64,000 bases of DNA from Asticcacaulis sp. AC466 (GTDB lineage Bacteria; Pseudomonadota; Alphaproteobacteria; Caulobacterales; Caulobacteraceae). This document shows positions 34,294 through 43,067 of this stretch, in pieces. The notes below the pieces were generated by a model that was given only the letters and a program-made list of their open reading frames with translations, ran no database searches and was not told the origin of the DNA. The DNA lies in assembly GCF_000495815.1 (NCBI RefSeq), contig NZ_AWGE01000006.1, positions 62,001 through 126,000 of the forward strand, given 5' to 3'. The number at the start of each line of letters is the position of its first letter. Position 1 is the stretch's first letter. A program made the position numbers and the translations under genes.

Positions 34294-34930
34294 ATGCCGT
34301 CGCCCACAATCCGATATCGTGGCGAGGCATGGCTTCGAAATAGGGTAGGGCTTCGATCCGTCCCAGCCAGGCCGAAATCTGCGGATAGGGTGTCAGGTCG
34401 ATGCCGCCTTCCGGTGCGTGAGCAATATAGGCGTAACAGCCCAGATCGGCCAGGGTCACAGATTCGCCCACCAGCCAGTTCTGTTCCGCCAGATGCAGGT
34501 TCACCACGGCCAGAAAATCGTTACCCATGCCCTGCGCCGCCGATATGTCGAACGGGGCATTGAACAGGTTGATGCGCCGCGCCAGGGCAAGCCCGTAGGA
34601 GATCGGACCGGAGGTCTTGGCCAGCCAGACCATGACCTGGCCGAACAGGGCCGGATCGCGGGGCAGAAGCGTGCCGTCATCGTAGGTCAGGCCGAGATAG
34701 GTCAGGATGCCGACGGAATCCCAGATAACCTTGCCGCTATCGTCGATCACCGGCACCTGACCGAAGGGGTTCATCGCCAGGAAGGCGTCGCTTTTCTGTT
34801 CCTTTTCGCGCAGGTTGACCTCAATCAGCTCGTAAGGCAGGTCGAGCGCCTTCAGCGTCAGCAGGACGCGGTGCGCATTGCCCGACAGTTGCATGGAATA
34901 GAATTTGATCGGTTGAGCGGGCTTGGTCAT
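34292..34930 (-). CDS. Glutathione S-transferase family protein
   Basis: A 212-residue GST. The thioredoxin-like N-terminal domain shows FYSMQLSGNAHRVLLTLKAL, NPFGQVPVIDD with the conserved cis-Pro, and WDSVGILTYLG. The helical C-terminal domain has VGESVTLADLGCYAY. It probably conjugates or reduces small molecules with glutathione in the cytoplasm; substrate unknown. The ATG at 34930 has GAGG about 7 bases upstream. It follows two small membrane-protein genes with short gaps and is probably cotranscribed with them. Confidence 0.88.
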   Translation of the reverse strand: MTKPAQPIKFYSMQLSGNAHRVLLTLKALDLPYELIEVNLREKEQKSDAFLAMNPFGQVPVIDDSGKVIWDSVGILTYLGLTYDDGTLLPRDPALFGQVMVWLAKTSGPISYGLALARRINLFNAPFDISAAQGMGNDFLAVVNLHLAEQNWLVGESVTLADLGCYAYIAHAPEGGIDLTPYPQISAWLGRIEALPYFEAMPRHDIGLWATA

Positions 34931-34938
34931 GTGTGGCC

Positions 34939-35253
34939 TCAGGCGGACAGGTGAATAAGAAAGAACAACAGGTCGGCGAACAACAGGCAATAGAAGGCGA
35001 CAATCGCCACCCGATAGCCCGCCAGCACGACCCGGGCGTATAGGGTCATGGCTACATCGTCATCCGACTGGAATATGTCAGCGGAGACGGCATGGCGCAG
35101 GCTGAAATTTTCCCAGAAGCCGGGTTTGCGCCACGTTGAGGACGTGCGTGTGAAATAGTGGTCGCGGTATGCGCGATGGGCCAGAACCGCAATCAGCCAA
35201 ACGAAAAGGGCGGCGATAATCGACCCGGTGATCAGATTTAGCCCCCAATCCAT
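34939..35253 (-). CDS. Small membrane protein of unknown function (104 residues)
   Basis: Two hydrophobic segments (about residues 7-25 and 76-101) flank a charged middle containing RDHYFTRTSSTWRKPGFWENF. I do not recognise a family. The ATG at 35253 begins two bases after the stop of the upstream 90-residue gene, indicating coupled translation, and a GST gene begins 8 bases after its stop. A longer in-frame reading upstream overlaps the 90-residue gene and is rejected. Confidence 0.6.
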   Translation of the reverse strand: MDWGLNLITGSIIAALFVWLIAVLAHRAYRDHYFTRTSSTWRKPGFWENFSLRHAVSADIFQSDDDVAMTLYARVVLAGYRVAIVAFYCLLFADLLFFLIHLSA

Positions 35254-35255
35254 CG

Positions 35256-35528
35256 TCAGCCGGCTTTCAGATGCAGTAAGACCCGCATTCCCGCGTCGGC
35301 GAGCACGAACACCGACGGGCCGATCATGGCGATGGCCAGGAAACGCCACGCGCCGCCGTTGCGCAAGGTGACGATACCGATGCCCAGCGCGACCAGGGCC
35401 GCCAACAGGCTTTCGATAGCCAGGACATTGCCGGCAGACGCATCCGACGCCGGCGCCAGGTTGAGCACGATGGCAAAGAAGGCGGCGACCAGTCCCGCTA
35501 CGGCGATCAGTGTGGCGCGATGTTTCAT
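35256..35528 (-). CDS. Small membrane protein of unknown function (90 residues)
   Basis: A hydrophobic protein with three probable membrane segments (residues 6-24, 36-55, 62-82) and little else. AGAGAGG lies just upstream of the ATG, supporting this as the first gene of a three-gene unit with the 104-residue protein and the GST. No family is recognised. Confidence 0.6.
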   Translation of the reverse strand: MKHRATLIAVAGLVAAFFAIVLNLAPASDASAGNVLAIESLLAALVALGIGIVTLRNGGAWRFLAIAMIGPSVFVLADAGMRVLLHLKAG

Positions 35529-35584
35529 GATCCTCTCTTACTACGGCGACGTACGGACGCAAATCGTCCGCATCCTGTCGCCAA

Positions 35585-35619
35585 AGAAAAAGCCTTCCGG
35601 CCATTTGACCGGAAGGCTT
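35585..35619 (-). terminator. Rho-independent terminator of acnA
   Basis: An 11-bp perfect stem AAGCCTTCCGG / CCGGAAGGCTT (35590-35600 with 35609-35619) and an eight-base loop. On the minus strand it is followed by TTTCTTT (complement of 35583-35589), 24 bases beyond the acnA stop. Confidence 0.85.
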
Positions 35620-35642
35620 CTTTTATACAGACGACGTGGAGC

Positions 35643-38348
35643 TTATTCCGCCGCGTCAGTCGTGACGGCGCCGCGCGCCAGGTTACGCAGGACGTACGGC
35701 ATGACGCCGCCGTTTTTGTAATATTCCAGTTCCGTCGGTGTATCGATGCGGCAACGGACCGGGAAGCGGGCGACCTTGCCGTCCGAAGCGCGGAACAGCT
35801 CGACGATCAGTTCCTGACGGGGCTGGAGGTTTTCCAGGCCGCGAATGGTGACGATTTCCTCGCCGGTCAGGCCGAGCTTGGCCCAGCCATCGACCTTGAA
35901 TTGCAGCGGCAGCACGCCCATGCCGACCAGGTTCGAACGGTGAATACGTTCGAAGCTTTCGGCGATGACGGCGCGGACGCCGAGCAGCTTTGTGCCCTTG
36001 GCGGCCCAGTCACGCGACGAACCGGTGCCGTATTCCTTACCCGCAAAGACGACCAGGTTGCGGCCTTCGGTTTGGTAGCGCATGGCCGCGTCGTAGATCG
36101 ACATGATGTCGCCCGACGGGAAGTGCTTGGTGACGCCGCCTTCGATTTCCGGGGTCATCTTGTTGCGGATGCGGATATTGGCGAAGGTGCCGCGCATCAT
36201 GACTTCGTGGTTGCCGCGGCGCGCGCCGTAACCGTTGAATTCCGAAACGGGCACGCCACGGTCGATCAGGTACTTGCCGGCGGGCGAGGCGGCCTTGAAC
36301 GAACCGGCGGGCGAGATGTGGTCGGTGGTGATCGAGTCACCGAAGACGCCCAGGACGCGGGCTTCTACGATATCGGTGACGCGGTCGGGCGTCATGGTCA
36401 TGCCGTCGAAGTAGGGCGGGTTGGCGACGTAGGTCGATGACGCGTCCCAGCCATAGGTCTGACCGCCGGCGACCGGAATGGCTTGCCAATGCGTGTCGCC
36501 TTTGAAGACGTCCGAATAACGGTTGGCGAACATGGCATTGGTGACGTGCTTGCGTTGCAGCTCGACGACTTCCTGCGTGGTCGGCCAGATGTCCTTGAGG
36601 TAAACCGGCTCACCGTTGGAACCGGTGCCGATCGCGTCTTCCGACAGGTTGATCTTAAGCGAGCCGGCCAGGGCGTAGGCAACAACCAACGGCGGCGAGG
36701 CCAGGTAGTTGGCGCGGACGTCCGGGTTGACGCGGCCTTCGAAGTTGCGGTTGCCGGAAAGGACCGATGCGGCGACCAGATCGCCGGCATTGACGGCGGC
36801 CGAGATGGCTTCCGGCAGCGGGCCCGAATTGCCGATACAGGTGGTGCAGCCATAGCCGACCAGGTTAAAGCCCAGGGCATCCAGGTCTTCGGTCAGGCCG
36901 GCGGAGTTGAGGTAGTCGGTGACGACCTGCGAACCGGGCGCCAGCGAGGTCTTGACCCACGGCTTGACCTTCAGGCCAAGGGCGCGCGCTTTGCGGGCGA
37001 CCAGACCGGCGGCGATCAGAACCGATGGATTGGAGGTGTTGGTGCACGACGTGATGGCCGCAATGACCACGTCGCCATGACCGACATCGAAGTCGGAGCC
37101 TTCGACCGGTACGCGCTTGGCTTCATCACCGGCCTTGCCGAACTCGCCTTGCAGGGCGGAGGCGAAGGCGGAGGCGGCATCCGACAACAGGACGCGGTCC
37201 TGCGGACGCTTGGGGCCGGCCAGAGACGGCAGGACCGAAGCGAGGTCGAGTTCGAGCGTGTCGGTGAATACCGGCTCATGCTCGGGCTCGAGCCACAGGC
37301 CCTGGGCCTTGGCATAGGCTTCGACCAGGGCGACGCGTTCCGGCGTGCGGCCGGTTTCGGCCAGGTAGTTGATGGTCGGCTGCGAGATCGGGAAGAAGCC
37401 GCAGGTGGCGCCGTATTCGGGAGCCATGTTGGCGATGGTCGCCTGATCTTCCAGGGTCAGGTTGACGAGGCCGTCGCCGTAATATTCGACGAACTTGCCG
37501 ACAACGCCCTTCTTGCGCAGCATCTGGGTGACGGTGAGCACGAGGTCAGTGGCGGTGGCGCCTTCCGGCAGCTTGCCTGTCAGCTTGAAGCCGATGACTT
37601 CCGGGATCAGCATGGGGATGGGCTGGCCCAGCATGGCGGCTTCGGCTTCGATGCCGCCGACGCCCCAGCCGAGGACCGACAAGCCGTTGACCATGGTGGT
37701 GTGCGAGTCGGTGCCGACGACCGTATCCGGATAGGCCACTTCGCCGCCGTCGGCGACGTTGGTCCATACGGTCTGGGCCAGGTATTCCAGGTTCACCTGG
37801 TGGCAGATGCCGGTGCCGGGAGGCACGACGCGGAAGTTATTGAAGGCGGAAGAGCCCCAGCGCAGGAAGTTGTAGCGTTCGATATTGCGCTCATATTCGC
37901 GATCGACGTTCTGGGTGAACGAGGTCGGCTGGCCGAAATAGTCGACCATGACTGAGTGGTCGATAACCAGATCGACGGGGTTCAGCGGGTTGATCTTCGC
38001 CGGATCGGCGCCGAGCTTGACCATGGCGTCGCGCATGGCGGCCAGATCGACAACGGCCGGAACGCCGGTGAAATCCTGCATCAGGACGCGGGCGGGACGG
38101 AAGGAAATTTCGTGTTCGACGCTGCCCTTGTTCTTGGCCCATGCCGCCATGGCGCGGATGTCGTCGGCCTTGACCGTATCGCCATCTTCGTTGCGCAGCA
38201 GGTTCTCAAGCAGAACCTTGAGGGAGGCGGGAAGCTTGGAGACGCCCTCCAGGCCGTTGGCCTCGGCCGCCTTGAGATCGTAATAGGTGTAGGTTTTATC
38301 GCCGACCTTCAGTTCGGCTTTTGACTTGAACGTATCAACGGAAGACAT
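35643..38348 (-). CDS. acnA: Aconitate hydratase
   Basis: TCA-cycle isomerisation of citrate to isocitrate through a [4Fe-4S] cluster. The 901-residue protein matches the AcnA/IRP type in length and order. Cluster cysteines lie in [12 protein letters not shown] and [13 protein letters not shown], and the swivel domain contains [13 protein letters not shown] near residue 780. AGAAGGA lies about 12-15 bases upstream. It has its own terminator and diverges from ccmA. A small inverted repeat GAAGGC / GCCTTC lies in the 190-base divergent gap near 38463-38483. Confidence 0.96.
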   Translation of the reverse strand: MSSVDTFKSKAELKVGDKTYTYYDLKAAEANGLEGVSKLPASLKVLLENLLRNEDGDTVKADDIRAMAAWAKNKGSVEHEISFRPARVLMQDFTGVPAVVDLAAMRDAMVKLGADPAKINPLNPVDLVIDHSVMVDYFGQPTSFTQNVDREYERNIERYNFLRWGSSAFNNFRVVPPGTGICHQVNLEYLAQTVWTNVADGGEVAYPDTVVGTDSHTTMVNGLSVLGWGVGGIEAEAAMLGQPIPMLIPEVIGFKLTGKLPEGATATDLVLTVTQMLRKKGVVGKFVEYYGDGLVNLTLEDQATIANMAPEYGATCGFFPISQPTINYLAETGRTPERVALVEAYAKAQGLWLEPEHEPVFTDTLELDLASVLPSLAGPKRPQDRVLLSDAASAFASALQGEFGKAGDEAKRVPVEGSDFDVGHGDVVIAAITSCTNTSNPSVLIAAGLVARKARALGLKVKPWVKTSLAPGSQVVTDYLNSAGLTEDLDALGFNLVGYGCTTCIGNSGPLPEAISAAVNAGDLVAASVLSGNRNFEGRVNPDVRANYLASPPLVVAYALAGSLKINLSEDAIGTGSNGEPVYLKDIWPTTQEVVELQRKHVTNAMFANRYSDVFKGDTHWQAIPVAGGQTYGWDASSTYVANPPYFDGMTMTPDRVTDIVEARVLGVFGDSITTDHISPAGSFKAASPAGKYLIDRGVPVSEFNGYGARRGNHEVMMRGTFANIRIRNKMTPEIEGGVTKHFPSGDIMSIYDAAMRYQTEGRNLVVFAGKEYGTGSSRDWAAKGTKLLGVRAVIAESFERIHRSNLVGMGVLPLQFKVDGWAKLGLTGEEIVTIRGLENLQPRQELIVELFRASDGKVARFPVRCRIDTPTELEYYKNGGVMPYVLRNLARGAVTTDAAE

Positions 38349-38539
38349 ATACGCAGTGTCCTTCTCAGGTTAACCGCCCGGCCGCCCCGATGGCGACCGT
38401 AAATACAAGAACGCGCGTGAATGAGGGACGCACAGGGTCTCGACATTGCGCTGCAATACCTTGAAGGCGGAGCATCTGCCTTCTAAACTTCTTATTTGTT
38501 TTCGTCTATGTAAGCCGTAAGGCGAAAAGGGTTATTTTT

Positions 38540-39175
38540 ATGGGCGTGAGTCTGAAGGTGAGGGAGCTGTCCCTGAAGAAGGGATATAACCTTTTGATTC
38601 ATAATTTGAATTTTGACTTATTGCCGGGCCGGGCGATCAGTCTGACCGGTGAAAATGGCGTCGGAAAAACAACGCTTTTGCGCACCCTGGCCGGCTTTCT
38701 GACGCCCCATGCCGGAACGATACGTGCGTATGAGAATGATGTGCAGCTTGAATCGGAAATCTGGCAGAGCCGCATGGTCCATTTCCTCGGGCACCACGAC
38801 GCCTTGAGCCCGTCGCGTACCGTGTTGCAGGAATTGCGGTTTCAGGCGGATTTTCTCGGCGGCGACCTGGCAGGTATCGGCGCGCTCAGGCTCGATACCC
38901 TGCTCGATCTGGAAACGCGCCATCTGTCGGCTGGCCAGAAACGCCGCCTGTCCTGTGCCCGGTTGTTGATGGCCAGGCGTCCCCTATGGCTGCTGGATGA
39001 GCCGATGGCGCCGCTCGATGTCGATCACCGCGCCTTGCTCGGCAGCCTGATGCAGGCGCATCTGGCCGACGGCGGCATGATCATCGCGGCCGTGCACGAC
39101 GCGCTGCCGTTCGATACCCAGGCCTTGCGCCTGGAGCGCCCGACGATGCGGGATCGTGAGGCGGCCTGTGTCTGA
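38540..39175 (+). CDS. ccmA: Cytochrome c biogenesis ATP-binding protein CcmA
   Basis: ATPase of the CcmABCD complex that releases holo-CcmE for haem delivery to apocytochromes c. The 211-residue protein has Walker A GENGVGKTT, an ABC signature LSAGQKRRLSCARLL and Walker B LWLLDEP, in the short single-domain form typical of CcmA. AAGGG lies 8 bases upstream. ccmB overlaps its 3' end by 8 bases. Confidence 0.93.
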   Translation: MGVSLKVRELSLKKGYNLLIHNLNFDLLPGRAISLTGENGVGKTTLLRTLAGFLTPHAGTIRAYENDVQLESEIWQSRMVHFLGHHDALSPSRTVLQELRFQADFLGGDLAGIGALRLDTLLDLETRHLSAGQKRRLSCARLLMARRPLWLLDEPMAPLDVDHRALLGSLMQAHLADGGMIIAAVHDALPFDTQALRLERPTMRDREAACV

Positions 39176-39845
39176 TTTCCGTCGCGCCGCCCTTGCCCTT
39201 ATCAGGCGTGACCTGGGTCTGTCGCTCACCCGTGGCGGCGGACCGCTGCTGGCAGTTGGTTTTTACCTGACCCTGATGGCGATGATCCCCTTAAGCCTTG
39301 GTCCCGATCAGGCTGTTTTGTCGCGTATCGCCGCCGGCCTGACCTGGCTGTGTCTGGCGCTATCGAGCCTGCTGTCCCTCGAACGTTTGTTCGAGCGCGA
39401 CTACGAAGACGCTGTCTTCGACACCCTGCGCCTCGGCCCCCTGCCGCTTGAACTGATCGCCCTGCTGAAGGTTCTGAGCCAGTGGCTGGGCACCGGCGTA
39501 ATCCTGTCGCTGATGACGCCGGTGGTGATGATCATCCTGGGGGCGCCGGCGTCCTTGGCGCTAATGGGGCTTGTCTCCGCCTGTCTCGGATCGCTGAGCT
39601 TCGCGCTGATCGGAGGTATCGGCGCCTCGCTGGCGCTGGGGTCGCGTAAGGGCGGCGTCCTGATGGCCTTGCTGGTCCTGCCCTTCTATGTGCCGCCGGT
39701 GATTTTCGGGGCGGGGTTGATGCAGGCGACGCAGACGGGGGCTTCACCGGCCCAGGCCCTGGCCTTTCTCGGCGCCTATGCCCTGTTTGCCCTGGCTTTG
39801 GGGCCAATTGCCATGGGCGCTGCGTTGCGCGGTGCCTTGAGTTGA
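39168..39845 (+). CDS. ccmB: Cytochrome c biogenesis membrane protein CcmB
   Basis: Membrane partner of CcmA. The 225-residue protein has six hydrophobic segments and the family pattern GGGPLLAVGFYLTLMAMIPL and RLFERDYEDAVFDTLRLGPL. The GTG at 39168 is preferred over the GTG at 39156 because GAGG then lies 6 bases upstream and the protein begins SDFRRAALALIRRDL, as in other CcmB proteins. The start overlaps ccmA. An antisense gene, not ccmC, follows. Confidence 0.92.
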   Translation: MSDFRRAALALIRRDLGLSLTRGGGPLLAVGFYLTLMAMIPLSLGPDQAVLSRIAAGLTWLCLALSSLLSLERLFERDYEDAVFDTLRLGPLPLELIALLKVLSQWLGTGVILSLMTPVVMIILGAPASLALMGLVSACLGSLSFALIGGIGASLALGSRKGGVLMALLVLPFYVPPVIFGAGLMQATQTGASPAQALAFLGAYALFALALGPIAMGAALRGALS

Positions 39846-39848
39846 CCC

Positions 39849-40145
39849 TTACCAGGGCAGAAAGCGCGTCGTCTTGATGTGGTGTTCGCGATAGACGCTG
39901 CGGCGGCTGGCGCCGAACCAGTAGCGGGCGGGGATGCTGAAAGCCACCATTGCCAGCACTGCGCCCTTGACCCACATCTGCATTTGCCCCTCTTCTTTGA
40001 CGAAGTACCAAATGGCGACCGTCGCTGCGACCATGCCCATTGTCGCGATTGCGGCAATGCACCGGCACTCCTTGCGCATATCGACATAGTAGATGGTGAA
40101 GGTCAGAAGGGCGATTACGCCCAGAATAAACAGGTTAAACAACAT
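39849..40145 (-). CDS. Small membrane protein on the opposite strand inside the ccm cluster
   Basis: A 98-residue protein with hydrophobic segments at about residues 3-21, 32-50 and 60-75 and a basic C terminus (RRSVYREHHIKTTRF). A strong GGGAGG ribosome-binding site 6-8 bases upstream of the ATG supports translation. It lies between ccmB and ccmC but reads against them, ending 3 bases from the ccmB stop, so ccmC must use its own promoter or readthrough. No family is recognised; a role in cytochrome maturation is not implied by sequence. Confidence 0.65.
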   Translation of the reverse strand: MLFNLFILGVIALLTFTIYYVDMRKECRCIAAIATMGMVAATVAIWYFVKEEGQMQMWVKGAVLAMVAFSIPARYWFGASRRSVYREHHIKTTRFLPW

Positions 40146-40254
40146 GCTGCGCCTCCCAGCGTGTCTCCATCCTACTCGAAAACCGGAAGGAACTGGTTAA
40201 CGTGCGACGGCGCATCCTCTTGCCCAAAAACACCAAACCCCCTATGTGCGAAGC

Positions 40255-40974
40255 ATGATCAATTTCCTCGCCAATCCGGAACGCTTCACGCGCCTTACCC
40301 GGCCCTTGCGCCCATGGCTGGCCGGCATGGCAGGCCTGCTGTTCGTCTGGGGTCTCTATCTGTGTTTTGCCTCGCCCGAGGATTACCAGCAGGGCGATAC
40401 GGTGCGCATCATGTACGTGCACGTTCCGGCCGCCTGGATGGGCCTTGCCGTCTATGCCGCCATGGGGCTGGCCAGCTTCTTCGGCCTGATCTTCCGTCAT
40501 TCCCTGGCCGATGCGGCCGCTAAGGCGATTGCACCCATTGGGGCGGTTTTCACGGCGCTGGCCCTGGTGACGGGGGCTTTGTGGGGCATGCCGATGTGGG
40601 GCACGCCATGGCAATGGGACGGCCGCATGACGTCCGAGCTGGTGTTGCTGTTGTTTTATATCGGCTATATCGCCCTTCATGCCTCGATCGAGGATGAGGG
40701 CCGCGCCGCGCGTTCGACCGCCATCCTGGCCATGGTCGGTCTGGTCAATCTGCCCATCGTGCATTTTTCGGTGCAGTGGTGGAACAGCCTGCATCAGGGC
40801 GACTCGATTTTCGTCAAGGGCGGACCGACCATCGGTGCGCCCATGCTTTGGCCTTTGTTTGTCATGGTGGCGGCTTATCATCTGCTGACCGCCTGGCTGT
40901 TCCTGGTGCGGCTCGATTCTGAAATTCTCGCCCGCAAGTATCGCGCCCTGCGCGCGCGTCTGAGCTTCAACTAG
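40255..40974 (+). CDS. ccmC: Haem-handling protein CcmC
   Basis: Binds haem in the inner membrane and attaches it to CcmE. The 239-residue protein has six hydrophobic segments, the tryptophan-rich haem-handling motif WGTPWQWDGRMTSEL and two conserved His in the periplasmic loops (YVHVPAAW and IVHFSVQWW). The ATG at 40255 gives the normal start; a GTG three codons upstream is the alternative. ccmD follows after 10 bases. Confidence 0.94.
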   Translation: MINFLANPERFTRLTRPLRPWLAGMAGLLFVWGLYLCFASPEDYQQGDTVRIMYVHVPAAWMGLAVYAAMGLASFFGLIFRHSLADAAAKAIAPIGAVFTALALVTGALWGMPMWGTPWQWDGRMTSELVLLLFYIGYIALHASIEDEGRAARSTAILAMVGLVNLPIVHFSVQWWNSLHQGDSIFVKGGPTIGAPMLWPLFVMVAAYHLLTAWLFLVRLDSEILARKYRALRARLSFN

Positions 40975-40984
40975 GGAGATCGTC

Positions 40985-41146
40985 ATGGACCTCGATATGG
41001 GCAAATATGTCGTTTTCGTCTGGGGCTGCTATGGCGCGACCGCAATCGGTTTGGGCGGCCTCATACTGGCGTCGCTTCGCACCCATATGCGTCGCCGAAA
41101 GGTGCTGGAGGCGCTTCAGGCCGCGGCGGATGAGGCGAAGACATGA
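40985..41146 (+). CDS. ccmD: Haem exporter accessory protein CcmD
   Basis: A 53-residue single-pass membrane protein in the ccmD position. It has one hydrophobic helix (VVFVWGCYGATAIGLGGLIL) followed by a basic stretch HMRRRKVLEAL, the standard CcmD form. CcmD helps release holo-CcmE from CcmABC. GGGAG lies 8 bases upstream of the ATG. The stop overlaps the start of ccmG (ATGA). Assigned from size, topology and position between ccmC and ccmG. Confidence 0.88.
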   Translation: MDLDMGKYVVFVWGCYGATAIGLGGLILASLRTHMRRRKVLEALQAAADEAKT

Positions 41147-41682
41147 AGCGCATTCTGGCCTTTGCGCCCCTGGTTCTGTTCGTCGGCCTTCTGGCGGTTC
41201 TCGGCTACTACAATTTCCACAAGAAGCCGCAATCCGAATTGCGCGCCATGGTCGGCAAATCCGTGCCAGACCTTTCGCTTGTGGATTTGCAAGACGGGAC
41301 GCAAACCGAGCTGAAGGGCCTGGTCACGGCGTCGGGCAAGCCGGTGCTGGTCAATTTCTTTGCGTCGTGGTGCGCGCCCTGCATCAGCGAAAACCCGCAG
41401 CTGATGGCGCTGAAGGCCAGGGGGGTTACGATCATCGGCATCGCCTGGAAGGACGAGCCGCAGAACACGCTGAAATTTCTGGCCCAGCATGACAATCCGT
41501 TTTCCCGGACCCTGGCCGATCCGGACGGCCGGATGGCGCTGGCTTTTGGCAATTCCGGTGTGCCGGAAACCTATATCATCGCCCCGGACGGCACAATCAC
41601 CGACAAGATCACCGGCCCGATCGTGCCGGCGACTCTGGATGAGGTCTATGCAAAGGTCAGCGGAAAGTCGCTGCCTCAGTAG
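41143..41682 (+). CDS. ccmG: Thiol:disulfide interchange protein CcmG/DsbE
   Basis: Membrane-anchored periplasmic thioredoxin that keeps apocytochrome CxxCH cysteines reduced for haem attachment. The 179-residue protein has an N-terminal anchor (residues 5-23) and the active site FFASWCAPC, with the family's GVPETYIIAPDG segment near residue 140. It overlaps ccmD by 4 bases. Its 3' end overlaps the convergent slyX by 7 bases. Confidence 0.93.
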   Translation: MKRILAFAPLVLFVGLLAVLGYYNFHKKPQSELRAMVGKSVPDLSLVDLQDGTQTELKGLVTASGKPVLVNFFASWCAPCISENPQLMALKARGVTIIGIAWKDEPQNTLKFLAQHDNPFSRTLADPDGRMALAFGNSGVPETYIIAPDGTITDKITGPIVPATLDEVYAKVSGKSLPQ

Positions 41683-41879
41683 TGCGGCGGCCGCGTCACC
41701 GGCGGGGCGTCGCCGGCGCCCGATTCGACGGTTTCAATGCGTTCGCCTAACCGCCCCAGCATGCGGCGCATCTGGTCGATGATCTTCCATTGTTCGGCCA
41801 ACTGATCCGACAACTCGTCAATCGTCTTGACCTGATGAGCCACGGTTTCCTCTAGCGCGGTGACGCGGTCTTCAATCAT
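41676..41879 (-). CDS. slyX: SlyX family protein
   Basis: A 67-residue coiled-coil protein: RVTALEETVAHQVKTIDELS followed by QLAEQWKIIDQMRRMLGRL and a short tail ending RPPHY, the usual SlyX ending. Function is unknown. The ATG overlaps the pheA stop by 4 bases (ATGA), and GAGGG lies 6 bases upstream, so it is translated from the pheA message. Confidence 0.85.
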   Translation of the reverse strand: MIEDRVTALEETVAHQVKTIDELSDQLAEQWKIIDQMRRMLGRLGERIETVESGAGDAPPVTRPPHY

Positions 41880-42739
41880 CTTTGGCCCTCGCTGTTGCGG
41901 AACGGGTCTAGGGGATAGGTGCCGAGGATTTCGACATCGACAGCGAAGAAGTTGAGTTCTTCCAGGGCCTGTTTCAGGCCCTTGTCGTTCGGCCGTCCTT
42001 CGACATCGCAATAGAAGACTGTCGAGGCGAAGACGCCGTTTTCGATATAGGATTCCAGCTTGGTCATGTTGACGCCATTGGTGGCGAAGCCGCCGAGCGC
42101 CTTGTACAGCGACGCCGGTATATTCTTCACCCGGAATATGAAACTGGTCATGCACTCGACATCGGGCGCGGGGGCGACCACGCGGTCTTCCGTCGTCAGG
42201 ATGAGAAAGCGCGTGGTATTGTGGCGGGCGTCTTCCATGTTGCGGCGGAGAATTTTGAGGCCGTACAACTCGGCCGCTGGTTCCGGGGCAATGACGGCGC
42301 GGTCCAGTTCGCGCGTCTGCGACAGGGCACGGGCGGCGCCCGCCGTATCGTGGAAGACTTCGGCGGTGATGTTCAGTTCGCGCAGGGCGTTTCGGCATTG
42401 CAACAGCGCCATGGTGTGCGACGCGGCAACCTTGATGTCTTCCAACTTGGCTTCCGGCACAGCCATAAGCATCATTTCGATCGGCAGGAAGCGCTCGCCG
42501 ATGATCTTCAGGCCGGAATTCGGCAACAGGTGGTGAACGTCGGTGACCCGCCCGGCCACGGAATTTTCGATCGGGATCATACCCAGTTCACACGTACCTT
42601 CGCGCACAGCCGCGAAGGCGGCTTCGAAGGTCGGGAACGGGGTCGGGGTAAAGTCGCCAAACCAACGCTTGATGGCCTGATGGCTGAATGCCCCGGGCTC
42701 GCCTTGATAGGCGATCTTGCGATGGGTCTGCACGTTCAT
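41876..42739 (-). CDS. pheA: Prephenate dehydratase
   Basis: Converts prephenate to phenylpyruvate in phenylalanine synthesis. The 287-residue monofunctional enzyme has AYQGEPGAFSHQA, IPIENSVAGRV, the catalytic HNTTRFLIL motif and a C-terminal ACT domain for phenylalanine feedback (NIPASLYKALGGFATNGVNM, TKLES). No chorismate mutase domain is fused. The upstream region holds two inverted repeats at 42765-42787 and 42881-42934. Confidence 0.95.
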   Translation of the reverse strand: MNVQTHRKIAYQGEPGAFSHQAIKRWFGDFTPTPFPTFEAAFAAVREGTCELGMIPIENSVAGRVTDVHHLLPNSGLKIIGERFLPIEMMLMAVPEAKLEDIKVAASHTMALLQCRNALRELNITAEVFHDTAGAARALSQTRELDRAVIAPEPAAELYGLKILRRNMEDARHNTTRFLILTTEDRVVAPAPDVECMTSFIFRVKNIPASLYKALGGFATNGVNMTKLESYIENGVFASTVFYCDVEGRPNDKGLKQALEELNFFAVDVEILGTYPLDPFRNSEGQR

Positions 42740-42764
42740 TTAGGTAACCTTCTCCGTCGAAAAT

Positions 42765-42787
42765 GCCAAAGCCCGAAGAGCTTTGGC
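42765..42787 (-). promoter_or_regulatory. Hairpin in the pheA leader
   Basis: Perfect 8-bp stem GCCAAAGC / GCTTTGGC with a seven-base loop, 26 bases upstream of the pheA ATG, followed on the minus strand by ATTTTC. It resembles an attenuator hairpin, but no Phe-rich leader peptide was found. Confidence 0.4.
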
Positions 42788-42880
42788 GGGTTGGTCGCGC
42801 GCCCGGCTATCAGGCCCCACAGCACGAAGCCGTCAGGCTTCGCACGGATGAGACGTCGAGGCGATTGGGCGGCAAAGGGT

Positions 42881-42934
42881 GCGACGAAATGCCACTATTG
42901 TGCCACTTTTGGGGCGTCGGTGGCATTTCGTCGC
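42881..42934. repeat. 15-bp perfect inverted repeat in the pheA / cytochrome c gap
   Basis: GCGACGAAATGCCAC (42881-42895) and GTGGCATTTCGTCGC (42920-42934) are exact inverted copies 24 bases apart. The spacer holds another GTGCCAC. The rest of the 328-base gap shows no convincing gene. It could be an operator pair, a transcript hairpin or a small mobile-repeat relic. Confidence 0.7.
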
Positions 42935-43067
42935 TTGCGCAAATGGCGGTAGCGTGTCAGAGAGCCAAAGGCAAGTAGATGAATGCGCGTTGCTTGCGCC
43001 GATATTGACAGTCGTGTCTGCGGCCTTAAGCTTCGTGAACAAAAGAATCACAGGGTGACTTGGCAAT

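Noticed and set aside
34939-35604. 221-codon reading of the 104-residue membrane protein
   Set aside because: The extra N-terminal part overlaps the 90-residue gene, which has a better ribosome-binding site and membrane topology; the ATG at 35253 fits a coupled start.
36483-37955. Long open frame (490 codons) antisense to acnA
   Set aside because: It is the complementary frame of a well-identified aconitase gene in G+C-rich DNA, has a Gly/Asp/Val-rich translation with no motif, and has no ribosome-binding site.
42763-43066. Two short frames in the pheA-cytochrome c gap as leader peptides or genes
   Set aside because: Neither is Phe-rich or has a convincing start, and both cross the perfect inverted repeat.
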